A DNA stretch of 47,951 nt from an uncultured Bacteroidales bacterium (GTDB lineage Bacteria; Bacteroidota; Bacteroidia; Bacteroidales; UBA932), in NCBI GenBank assembly GCA_900320365.1, contig ONSC01000018.1, forward strand, positions 1-47,951. The letters run 5' to 3'. Both the position numbers and the translations under genes were made by a program. The notes beneath the pieces are model-generated. The model saw nothing but the letters and a program-made list of their open reading frames with translations, had not been told where the DNA came from and made no database searches. Below are positions 1-7,711 of this stretch, in pieces (the stretch's first letter is position 1; each line of letters begins with the position of its first letter).

Positions 1-1
1 T

Positions 2-160
2 AATTTTGAATATCAGGAGATTTGGCACACTGAGAGGGACATTTACAACAAGGTGATTCCTGAATACATGGAGCATTCAGCCACTGTCACCGCAGTGGTT
101 GTCTATGGTCTCGCCAATCTTGACCATCAGCTGTCTCGTTCCGGACTTTACAAGGAGTGA
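2..160 (+). CDS. M28-type metallopeptidase, C-terminal end only
   Basis: Only the last 52 codons lie in the window; the reading frame is open from the left edge to a TGA. The peptide contains IWHTERDIYNKVIPEYMEH, followed by a helix-like TAVVVYGLANLD and the end SRSGLYKE. The W-H-T-x-x-D arrangement and the helical tail resemble the C-terminus of secreted M28 zinc aminopeptidases, where the His is a zinc ligand; this is recognition from memory of the family. The stop is one base before the sulfatase start, so the two genes are probably co-transcribed. With so little sequence the family call is moderate only. Confidence 0.5.
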   Translation, partial: NFEYQEIWHTERDIYNKVIPEYMEHSATVTAVVVYGLANLDHQLSRSGLYKE

Positions 161-161
161 T

Positions 162-1688
162 ATGGTCCCCAGAGACATCCGCCGCATTTCCTCCGCCTCC
201 CTCCTGCTCGCCGGAAGTTTCTCTCTTGGCGCGCAAGACCGGCCGAACATCATAATGTTCCTGGTCGATGACATGGGAGCCATGGACACAAGCGTGCCCT
301 TTGTCGCGGATCGTTCTGGTGTGCCTCAGAGGTACCCTCTCAACGATTGGTATCATACTCCCGGGATGGAGAGACTGGCTTCACAAGGAGTTCGTTTCTC
401 CCAGTGTTACGCAATGAGCGTGAGCTCTCCGTCCAGGGTTTCTTTGATGACAGGACAGTATTCAGCCCGCCATCACACCACGAATTGGATATATTCCGAA
501 AGCGACAACCGCAACACCTTCGGCCCTTACGGATGGGGGTGGAACGGAATCTCTCCTGAGGAGCAGACTCTCCCTCGCCTTCTTTCCGGAGCGGGATACA
601 GGACAATTCATGTGGGGAAGGCGCATTTCGGGAATAACAACTCTCCTTCGGCCGATCCTTTGAAAATCGGTTTCGACGTGAATATTGCCGGATCTTCGAT
701 TGGAGAGCCTGGAAGTTATTATGGCGAGGACGGCTATGGGCTTATAAAAGGCTATAAGCCCAGGGCTGTTCCCGGACTGGACAAATACCACGGTACCAAC
801 ACCTTCCTGACGGAAGCCCTGACTTTGGAGGCTATGGGGCAGATAGATGCGGCGGTGGAGGACGGGACCCCGTTTTTCCTGTATATGTCCCACTATGCTG
901 TCCATTCTCCCCACCAGACTGACCCGAGGTTCATAAGCCGCTATGAGGGAGATGCTTCCAAGCCCGCTAACGCTAAGGGGTTCGCCACTTTGATAGAGGG
1001 AATGGACAAGTCGCTCAACGACATTCTCGACCATCTGGCCGAGAAAGGGATTGCAGGGAATACTCTGGTGATATTCATGGGAGACAATGGTTCGGGCCTG
1101 CTGCTTGGCTCCGACAGAGAGCATAGCTCAAGCGCTCCTTTGCGTGGCATCAAGGGGACTGAGTTCGAAGGTGGCATGAGGGTGCCTTGCATCGTGGCGT
1201 GGGCTGCTCCGGCGGATAATGCCGTTCAGGAAAAGGTTAAGATTGAGAGCAATACGGTCCGTTCGGAAGTCACGTCAATCTGTGATGTTTACCCGACTAT
1301 CGCCTCTGTGGCTGGGGTCGGGATTCCTTCGGGGCATGTTGTTGACGGTCAGGACATAACCGGGCTGCTTGACGGAGGGCCGGAACCCACCGACCATAGG
1401 GACGAGTTCCTTATGCATTTTCCTCATGAGCATCGTGGTAGTTATTTCACGGTGTGGCGCCACGGGGATTGGAAATTGATCTACTACTATAATCCTACCC
1501 ACCCGGAGAATCCGCAGAGGGTGCTGTATAACCTCAAGAAGGATCCATTCGAGAATAACGACTTGTCTTCCAAGAGGCCTGGCATGGCCCGGAAGATGAT
1601 TCAGGAGATGATTTCCAAGCTTGAGGAGACGGGTGCCCAGTATCCGGTGGATTTCAATGGGAAGCCCATTCCTCCGAAGGTATTTTAG
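162..1688 (+). CDS. Serine-type family S1 sulfatase, exported
   Basis: A 508-residue arylsulfatase-type enzyme that would hydrolyse sulfate esters on a glycan in the periplasm or at the cell surface. The formylglycine motif is Ser88-Ser-Pro-Ser-Arg92, so it is the serine type, which in anaerobes is activated by a radical-SAM maturase (anSME); none is encoded here. Metal-binding residues are seen in LVDDMG (Asp36, Asp37) and in FMGDNGS near residue 310. A short hydrophobic segment (residues 10-24, ending LGA-Q) looks like a signal peptide. The ATG at 162 is preferred over the in-frame ATG at 99 because the latter overlaps the peptidase by 62 bases and because AAGGAG lies five bases before 162. 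It faces the GH3 gene convergently, with seven bases between stops. Substrate and S1 subfamily cannot be read from sequence alone. Confidence 0.9.
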   Translation: MVPRDIRRISSASLLLAGSFSLGAQDRPNIIMFLVDDMGAMDTSVPFVADRSGVPQRYPLNDWYHTPGMERLASQGVRFSQCYAMSVSSPSRVSLMTGQYSARHHTTNWIYSESDNRNTFGPYGWGWNGISPEEQTLPRLLSGAGYRTIHVGKAHFGNNNSPSADPLKIGFDVNIAGSSIGEPGSYYGEDGYGLIKGYKPRAVPGLDKYHGTNTFLTEALTLEAMGQIDAAVEDGTPFFLYMSHYAVHSPHQTDPRFISRYEGDASKPANAKGFATLIEGMDKSLNDILDHLAEKGIAGNTLVIFMGDNGSGLLLGSDREHSSSAPLRGIKGTEFEGGMRVPCIVAWAAPADNAVQEKVKIESNTVRSEVTSICDVYPTIASVAGVGIPSGHVVDGQDITGLLDGGPEPTDHRDEFLMHFPHEHRGSYFTVWRHGDWKLIYYYNPTHPENPQRVLYNLKKDPFENNDLSSKRPGMARKMIQEMISKLEETGAQYPVDFNGKPIPPKVF

Positions 1689-1695
1689 CCCTTAT

Positions 1696-4071
1696 CTATT
1701 TGACATTGAGTGTGACAGCTTGGAGGTCCTTGTCGTCTGACGAGGATCCAACGAGGATTGTGAAGTCTCCAGGCTCGACGCTCCAGCGGTTTTCTGCGCC
1801 GAAGCATTGGAGCATTTCGGGGGTGATGGCGAATGTGACTTCCGCGCTTTCACCGTTTTTCAGGAAAACCCTCTTAAAGGCTTTCAACTCTTTCACCGGT
1901 CTTGTAACCGAAGCGTATTCGTCCCTGATATACAACTGCACAACCTCAGCCCCGTCATAAGGTCCCTCGTTAGTGACCGTTATACTTACCGTATCAAGAG
2001 CGTCTAAGGAAGGTTCTGAATAAGCAAAGTTACTGTAGGAAAGTCCGAAGCCGAAGGGCCAGAGGGGACCGGTGTCGTTGGTGGCGAATTGACGGGAGTA
2101 CTGTGAGTGCTTGTGATTGTAGACGGTAGGTACCTGGCCGACACTGCGTGGCATCGTCACAGGTAGCTTTCCGGAAGGGTTGACCTTGCCGGAGATCACC
2201 TCAGCGATGGCCCGACCGCCCATCTGACCGGGTTCCCAAACATTAAGAATCGCATCCACATTCTCCTTTGCCCAGGCGATACTGTTTGCCCGTCCGGTCA
2301 TCAGGACCAGGATGGTCTGTTTGCCGGAAGAGGCCACTGCCTCAAGAAGTTCTTCTTGCATTCCAGGCAGGTCGATGTCGTCCCTGTCGCAGTTCTCGCC
2401 GCAAGTGCGTCCGAAGGCTGAATATCTCTGTGAGTTTTCTCCCGCGACGACTATGCAGACGTCGGCCGCGGAGGCTTTATGACGGGCGGCGGCTATTCCT
2501 TTGGCGTCGATGTTTGAGATCATCCCGCCGAAGCACATCGTGTCGATCGTGACACCTGGGAACTCAGCTTTGAGGCCGTCTAGGACGGTGATAACCAGCG
2601 AATCTGGCTGCGGCGCCGCCCAATCTCCAAGGATTGTCTGACTGTCCGCATTCGGCCCAACGACAAAGAGCCGTCTGACGGCGTCAGGTCTGGCAAGTCC
2701 AGACCGTAGCCACCCTCGGCTCGTAAGAGGGAGGGGCCCGCTCGCATTGCGAGTGGGAGGGGCCGAGCGGAGCGAGGAGTCTGGACTGCCAGAGCCTGAC
2801 GCCGTAAGTGGCAATACGCCATTGTTCTTTAGGAGGACGATACTTTCACGGGCGGCGGTAAGGGCCGTCTGGCGGTGCTCATAGGCGTTCTCAAGTGGTT
2901 CCAAAGAGGGGAGTGGGGCCTCGAACAGACCCACCGCGAACTTCATCTCCAGAATCTTCCCGGCAGCCTCGTCAATCCTTTTCATAGGAATCCTTCCAGA
3001 CTTGACGGCATCAATCACGGCCTCGAAATAATTGTCCCCCTGCATGTGCATGTCTATTCCGGCTTCAACCGACCTGACGAAAGCCTCGGTCGAATCAGGA
3101 GCCCAATGATGCATCGCATACAGCCTCTCAATATCCATCCAATCGCTGACGACGAAGCCATCGAAGCCAAGCTCATCACGAAGTAAATCCTTTAATAACC
3201 AGCTATTTCCGTGGCATGGAATTCCATTGATCTCGTTGTGTGCGGCCATAAAGGTCCCTACATGGGCATCTTTTACAGCTGCCACGAAGGGAGGAAGGTA
3301 AATTTCCCTCAGCTGCCTCTCGGAAAGATCCATAGGAGCGGCATTGAGACCCCCGAAAGGTTCTCCTCCGGCGATAAGATGTTTAGCACAAGCGATAACA
3401 TGACCCTCGTCAAAGTTCCGGTCCCTGCCTTGAAGCCCCCAGATGGAGTATTTTCCCATCTCAGTCACCAGGAATGGATCTTCTCCGAAGGTCTCTCCCA
3501 TTCGGCCCCACCTGGCGTCCCTCGCCACGTCCAGATTCGGTGCGAAAGTCCAGTAAAGGCCCTTTTGACGCATCTCCAATGCGGTTTCTGCTCCAATACT
3601 CTCTATTAGCTCAAGGTCAAATGTGGAGGCTAGGTTGATGCTGGTAGGATAAATGGTGCAGCCTTCTATGAGGGCGTTGCCGTGAATAGCGTCGATACCT
3701 ATCAGAAGAGGTATCCCCAGACGGCTTTCTTTAGCGAGTTCCTGGAGTGCGATGGCTTCCTTTGTGGTCATGCAATGGAGGAATGAGCTTACTTCGCCTC
3801 GGCGAATCTTGTCCGCCAGGTCCTTGTTGCCAAGGTTCTCATCGGTGGCGTCAATATTCTTGTAAGGTGAACCTTGTCCCGGGGGTACGTAGCAAGGCGC
3901 CACATATTGGCACATCTGCCCGACCTTCTCCTCAAGGGTCATTTCTCCCAGAAGCAACTTGGCCCTGTCAGCAGCCGGTAACGACGCATCCTTCCAGTCT
4001 CTTTTTCCGCAGGAAGCAAGACTTGCCAGCAAAAGAAGAAGGATCGTAAATCTCTTCATATTATGTCTCAT
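1696..4071 (-). CDS. GH3 beta-glucosidase-type lipoprotein (BglX-like) with an in-frame palindromic insertion
   Basis: A 791-residue glycoside hydrolase family 3 enzyme, the last gene of the minus-strand operon. The N-terminus is a lipoprotein signal with lipobox LASC (Cys21). The (beta/alpha)8 domain follows, with KH at 230-231 and the nucleophile Asp310 in GFVVSDW. The alpha/beta sandwich starts near residue 410, and a C-terminal fibronectin-III-like domain covers about residues 690-790. The family removes non-reducing beta-linked glucose or xylose; which one is not decidable here. The ATG overlaps the phosphoesterase stop (ATGA), so translation is probably coupled; the internal ATG at 4059 (MKRF) is an alternative. 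Unusual: between LLKNNGVLPL and RRLFVVGPNAD, where the family normally has a short loop, lie about 38 extra residues (425-462) rich in Arg, Ser and Pro. They are encoded by an imperfect palindrome annotated separately. Confidence 0.93.
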   Translation of the reverse strand: MRHNMKRFTILLLLLASLASCGKRDWKDASLPAADRAKLLLGEMTLEEKVGQMCQYVAPCYVPPGQGSPYKNIDATDENLGNKDLADKIRRGEVSSFLHCMTTKEAIALQELAKESRLGIPLLIGIDAIHGNALIEGCTIYPTSINLASTFDLELIESIGAETALEMRQKGLYWTFAPNLDVARDARWGRMGETFGEDPFLVTEMGKYSIWGLQGRDRNFDEGHVIACAKHLIAGGEPFGGLNAAPMDLSERQLREIYLPPFVAAVKDAHVGTFMAAHNEINGIPCHGNSWLLKDLLRDELGFDGFVVSDWMDIERLYAMHHWAPDSTEAFVRSVEAGIDMHMQGDNYFEAVIDAVKSGRIPMKRIDEAAGKILEMKFAVGLFEAPLPSLEPLENAYEHRQTALTAARESIVLLKNNGVLPLTASGSGSPDSSLRSAPPTRNASGPLPLTSRGWLRSGLARPDAVRRLFVVGPNADSQTILGDWAAPQPDSLVITVLDGLKAEFPGVTIDTMCFGGMISNIDAKGIAAARHKASAADVCIVVAGENSQRYSAFGRTCGENCDRDDIDLPGMQEELLEAVASSGKQTILVLMTGRANSIAWAKENVDAILNVWEPGQMGGRAIAEVISGKVNPSGKLPVTMPRSVGQVPTVYNHKHSQYSRQFATNDTGPLWPFGFGLSYSNFAYSEPSLDALDTVSITVTNEGPYDGAEVVQLYIRDEYASVTRPVKELKAFKRVFLKNGESAEVTFAITPEMLQCFGAENRWSVEPGDFTILVGSSSDDKDLQAVTLNVK
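2678..2805. repeat. Palindromic element inserted in frame in the GH3 gene
   Basis: The two ends form a near-perfect inverted repeat of 27 bases: left arm 2678-2704, right arm 2779-2805, differing only by two single-base indels. The interior holds a smaller stem (CCGCTCGC / GCGAGTGG) and the core GAGCGGAGCGAGGAGTCT at 2765-2782, which differs at three purine positions from the intergenic repeat at 25793-25810. The element contributes about 38 residues to the protein without a stop. It looks like a mobile palindrome tolerated in a surface loop. Confidence 0.8.
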
Positions 4072-5177
4072 TTTTCATTAGGCTCTTTATGTGCCCTGAA
4101 ATTGGCTGACATCGGGGGATCCAGGAACACCTTGTTCTCTATTTCTCCGGAATTTAGTCGTACCCAAGTCGTGAAACCACGCTGCCCGGAGGTGAACTCA
4201 AATACCCTAGCTCCATTGGGCTTGAGGTCGTTGTAGACGGTGTCGCAGCCACTGAAGCGGCCATAGATGAGCATCACGCCCATATACTGCATCACGAAGT
4301 CGTTGTTGTGCTCATGGCCGCAGACTATCGCCTGGATGTCGCCGTTCAGTTTCATGGCTTGGAATAGCCCCGAGTTCAGTTTGGAGCAGCCGATATGTTC
4401 TCCCATATGGCCGATGAATGTCCAACCTTCGTTCCCGGCCAGCCTCAAGCTGTAGTCGAATTCCGCTGGTGGAATGTGGAAGAAAGCGAGGGAATGGACC
4501 GGCTTCCCGTTGTTCTTCGCAGTGAATTCCTTGCTGTAGGAATCGTACCATTCAATCTGGTCCGCATGGACGTTGTCGTAGCCACCACCCTCAATATCAA
4601 TCAAACGGCCAGAATCGAAAAGATACAGCACCCGGTCAACACCTCCTGGCCCGGAAAGGGTGATAACATCGTTGGTGGCTTTTGAGATGCCTTTATCCGC
4701 CGGGGTATTGATATTATAAGGAATCGTGCGGATAACATCCAGAACCTCGGTCCTGGTCAGGCCGAACTCGCTATCGTGGTTGCCCAAGGCTACCGCAAAT
4801 GGAATCTTGTGGTCCGCGATGATTCCAAGTATCTTGCGAAGACTTTCCTCGGCCGGGCGGCCGAAAATGACATCTCCAGTGTGTATCACCAGGTCCGGTT
4901 TCTCGATTTGGAGCATTTTCTCCACGTTCTCATAGGCTCTCTCACTTCTTTGGTCACCAAATATCACGTGAGTGTCAGTCAGTTGGAGAACCTTGAATGA
5001 ACCATCGGAGTTATACTTGAAATCCTTTGCGATGCCAGATCCCTTTCGGGGCGAGGGGTAACTGGATGCGGGGTGACTATCCTTCATTCTCGCCGTAGCG
5101 TTCACTCCTGGGATAACCATCGCTGAGCCTGCGGCCATGACCATCGCCGAATCTTTTATAAAGTCTCTTCTGTCCAT
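4068..5177 (-). CDS. Calcineurin-like metallophosphoesterase with Tat-type signal
   Basis: A phosphoesterase of 369 residues from the chosen start. The dinuclear metal site is clear: LTDTH, HTGDV, LGNHD, a His in SLAFFHIPP and CGHEHNND. The N-terminus MDRRDFIKDS followed by an Ala/Met-rich hydrophobic stretch is a twin-arginine signal, so the enzyme is probably exported folded with its metals. A GTG at 5207 would overlap the GH31 stop and give ten extra residues; ATG 5177 is preferred because it puts the RR motif at the right distance from the N-terminus. Located between GH31 and GH3 in the operon, it may remove phosphate from the glycan or act on phosphodiesters; the substrate is unknown. 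Confidence 0.88.
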   Translation of the reverse strand: MDRRDFIKDSAMVMAAGSAMVIPGVNATARMKDSHPASSYPSPRKGSGIAKDFKYNSDGSFKVLQLTDTHVIFGDQRSERAYENVEKMLQIEKPDLVIHTGDVIFGRPAEESLRKILGIIADHKIPFAVALGNHDSEFGLTRTEVLDVIRTIPYNINTPADKGISKATNDVITLSGPGGVDRVLYLFDSGRLIDIEGGGYDNVHADQIEWYDSYSKEFTAKNNGKPVHSLAFFHIPPAEFDYSLRLAGNEGWTFIGHMGEHIGCSKLNSGLFQAMKLNGDIQAIVCGHEHNNDFVMQYMGVMLIYGRFSGCDTVYNDLKPNGARVFEFTSGQRGFTTWVRLNSGEIENKVFLDPPMSANFRAHKEPNEK

Positions 5178-5203
5178 ATCATTATAAACCGTTAGCGATA
5201 TGA

Positions 5204-7702
5204 TCACAAAACATCAATAACTATCTTTTCAGAAACGGTGGTCCGGGGGAGCGAGAAGCGGATCATTCCGCCTTCGAAGGTCCAGTCCTTCAGTTCTTTC
5301 CCTCCGACCAGGACGGAAGAGGCTTTCCCGTCATTCCGCACGGCGAATGAATATTCTCGGGTGGAAGGCATGCCCTCGAAGGAACCAACCACAGGATTGA
5401 CGATTATCTTCGAGACACCATTCTTCTCATGGCACTCGACACGTGTTGAAGCGATAGCTCCTTTCTCGTGATTATAAGTCACTCCGTCGTCATCGAGGAG
5501 GGTGAACTCCGAGTCCCCGCAAGGATAAATATTCAAAGTGACTTTTTCGAACGGACGGGAGCCGAGGTATGAGACATCTCCTTGGGTAGGGATGATCGCT
5601 CCGTCACGGACGAAAAGGAGTCCGGCCCTGTCGGCGGGATATTCCCTGGTGAGGGTCTCACCCTTGCTGACTATCCTCTCGCCTGTCCAGGCGTCTGTCC
5701 AAGTGCCCTTCGGGAGGTAAATCTCATTTGTGAATATTCCCACACAGTACCATGGACCGAACATGTATTGGTAGGTCATGTCGTCGCAGTTGCGATCCTC
5801 TGGGAAGGTCAGCGGCATGGAACGGACGATGGGCATGCCATCTTGGGTGGCCTCCAGCGCCATGGAATAAATGTACGGGGCCAGTGAGTAACGAAGCTTG
5901 ACATAAAAACGGTAGATGTCCTGCTCGGGCTTGTCGTAATAGAACGGCTGCATCATTGAGAACCAGCTGTTTATCTGGACCCAAGGAAGGAACAGACCGA
6001 AATGAAGAGAAGGCATCTCAAGGTCGCGTGGAACGCTCATCACGTCACATGAGGTATTGAGGAAGCCGCTCATTCCGAGGTTCAGCTGGTCGTACAATGC
6101 GGTTTTTCCTCCGCCGTTATCACCCGAGGTTGACGCTGTCCAATGCTGAGTGCCGGACCATCCACCACAGTAGTGGTGCCATGTCCTGCGGTTGTTGTAG
6201 TTTCTGCCAAGCTCTGCCATCTGCTTTGGAAGCAGCACCTGGTTGAGGTTGTGCATCACAGCGTCGGTCTTGCCGTTGTAGTATGGCCAGTCCGGGTGAT
6301 TGTCAATAGTGCGGGCAGGATCAAGTTTGAAGCCCTCAACGCCCTGGTCCATGAAATTCTTCAAATGGTCCATCCAGTGCTCCTGACCGGAGGTGTCACG
6401 ACCCTCCCGCAGTGCCACAAGATCCTCTTCAACAAGGCTCAGGTCATATTCCTCGCATAGCCAGAGGCCGAGGTGGAAGCCCATGGAACGGAGCTTTCCG
6501 ATGAAGAGCCTGTGGTGTAGTTGTTTAGGGTATTGGTCTTGGACCCAGTAGGGTTCCGGGGAAAACCTGTCATAGTTCCAGCGCTTCTTGGTAGTGAAAT
6601 CATAACGTTTCGCCATCCACTGCGGTTCCAGCCAGAATACGTCGCAGGGAACCTGCAACTGACGGAAGAAGACGGCATCGTTCAGGATATCCCACTGATC
6701 CTCACGCATGTTCGGACCGAAGCACAGGCCATAGGCCCACTTGGGAAGCACATAGGTGCGGCCGGTGACTGTGGTGTAGGCGTTGAGTATCGCCGGCATA
6801 TCCTCTCCTGCCATCAGGTAGAAGTCGGCCTCATCGTAGGCGTTGACTATGTTGAAACGATCTTTCTGGAAGCTTCCCACGTCGAAGAAACTCTTTCGGG
6901 TGGTGTTGTCGTATATTCCCCAACCCCGGGAGCTCATCATGAAGGGCATCGGGATCTCGGTGTGCTGATAGGTGACCCACATCCGGAGAAGCTCGCCCCT
7001 ATGTTGGATATGGTCACGGCTCGTGCTGCCACCGCCGTAGAATCGCTCACCATCCTCCATCTTTATCGAAATGGCGCAGATTTCCATAGCCCCGGGAATC
7101 TCCCTCTTGTCCATCTTGGCGAATTCCTTGTCGTCTCCGATGATACCTCCACCGTTGCTGACCACGTTGAGGTCCTCCCATTTTTTGTTGATGATCTCAC
7201 GCAGGTCCTTGCAGGTTTTGTCCCCGTTGCCGAGAACCTTGACTTCACGAATTACGTAGCCGCCCTTGGCGTCCTTAAGGGTGATGGCGCCAGTCTTCTT
7301 GTTGACTGTCAATGAATATGACTTCGTGGCCACAGTCCATTCGTTTCCTTTTGTGGTCTGGGTGGTTTTCACGAGGCTCCAGTCGGTCTTGATGCAGCCG
7401 TAGCGCTCAAGGAGCGACTCCTCGAACTCTTTCCGTGGGCTGATCCTGATTCTGAATATCCCATCATCACACACATCCACCAGGACGTTGTGTCCGTCAC
7501 TCAACTTAATTGCTGTTCCGGCGGTAGCAGTATTAGCCGGACGGCCGTCCGAGCCCGGCCGAGTCCATCCTCGCTCCGCTGCGGCTGAGTACGGCCTAAG
7601 CTCGGAGGCCGCTCCGGCAGAATAAGCGGGCTCGAGCGGCTGCCCGGCAAAAGAGACAAAAGAGGTGGCCAGCAAGGCCAGAATCAACAAAGAGCGTTTC
7701 AT
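5204..7702 (-). CDS. GH31 alpha-glycosidase with an in-frame palindromic insertion after the signal peptide
   Basis: An 832-residue family 31 retaining alpha-glycosidase. The signal peptide ends near FAG-Q (residue 20). An N-terminal beta-sandwich (about 65-320) precedes the catalytic barrel. The nucleophile is Asp461 in EGFKLDPA, and the likely acid/base is Asp528 in TSGDNGG. The region from about 650 to the end forms the usual beta domains, with ATQDGMPIVRSM and LPKGTWTDAWTGE typical of the family. Family activities include alpha-xylosidase, alpha-glucosidase and alpha-galactosidase; the KLD-type nucleophile motif differs from the common WxDMNE, so the specificity is open. Unusual: residues 27-58 are a low-complexity Ala/Arg/Pro segment encoded by a palindromic element. 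Ten bases separate it from the upstream GH28 gene. Confidence 0.92.
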   Translation of the reverse strand: MKRSLLILALLATSFVSFAGQPLEPAYSAGAASELRPYSAAAERGWTRPGSDGRPANTATAGTAIKLSDGHNVLVDVCDDGIFRIRISPRKEFEESLLERYGCIKTDWSLVKTTQTTKGNEWTVATKSYSLTVNKKTGAITLKDAKGGYVIREVKVLGNGDKTCKDLREIINKKWEDLNVVSNGGGIIGDDKEFAKMDKREIPGAMEICAISIKMEDGERFYGGGSTSRDHIQHRGELLRMWVTYQHTEIPMPFMMSSRGWGIYDNTTRKSFFDVGSFQKDRFNIVNAYDEADFYLMAGEDMPAILNAYTTVTGRTYVLPKWAYGLCFGPNMREDQWDILNDAVFFRQLQVPCDVFWLEPQWMAKRYDFTTKKRWNYDRFSPEPYWVQDQYPKQLHHRLFIGKLRSMGFHLGLWLCEEYDLSLVEEDLVALREGRDTSGQEHWMDHLKNFMDQGVEGFKLDPARTIDNHPDWPYYNGKTDAVMHNLNQVLLPKQMAELGRNYNNRRTWHHYCGGWSGTQHWTASTSGDNGGGKTALYDQLNLGMSGFLNTSCDVMSVPRDLEMPSLHFGLFLPWVQINSWFSMMQPFYYDKPEQDIYRFYVKLRYSLAPYIYSMALEATQDGMPIVRSMPLTFPEDRNCDDMTYQYMFGPWYCVGIFTNEIYLPKGTWTDAWTGERIVSKGETLTREYPADRAGLLFVRDGAIIPTQGDVSYLGSRPFEKVTLNIYPCGDSEFTLLDDDGVTYNHEKGAIASTRVECHEKNGVSKIIVNPVVGSFEGMPSTREYSFAVRNDGKASSVLVGGKELKDWTFEGGMIRFSLPRTTVSEKIVIDVL
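7531..7624. repeat. Palindromic element inserted in frame in the GH31 gene
   Basis: Arms 7531-7553 and 7600-7624 are imperfect inverted repeats (TATT-GCCGG-CGGCC-TCCGAGC in both). The interior is a second stem built on GGCCGAGTCC and GGCTGAGTACGGCC. The minus strand of the interior carries CAGCGGAGCGAGGA (7568-7581), which shares 13 bases with the core of the GH3 element. It is translated as residues 27-58, just after the predicted signal-peptidase site. The boundaries are less certain than for the other two elements. Confidence 0.65.
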
Positions 7703-7711
7703 TTTTCACGT

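Noticed and set aside
99..161. In-frame upstream extension of the sulfatase
   Set aside because: It overlaps the peptidase reading frame and would put 21 residues before the signal peptide; the ATG at 162 has a good ribosome-binding site.
737..762. Perfect 10-bp hairpin TGGGCTTATA / TATAAGCCCA inside the sulfatase gene
   Set aside because: It encodes the ordinary segment GLIKGYKP, has no U-tract and is not near a gene end; probably chance codon symmetry.
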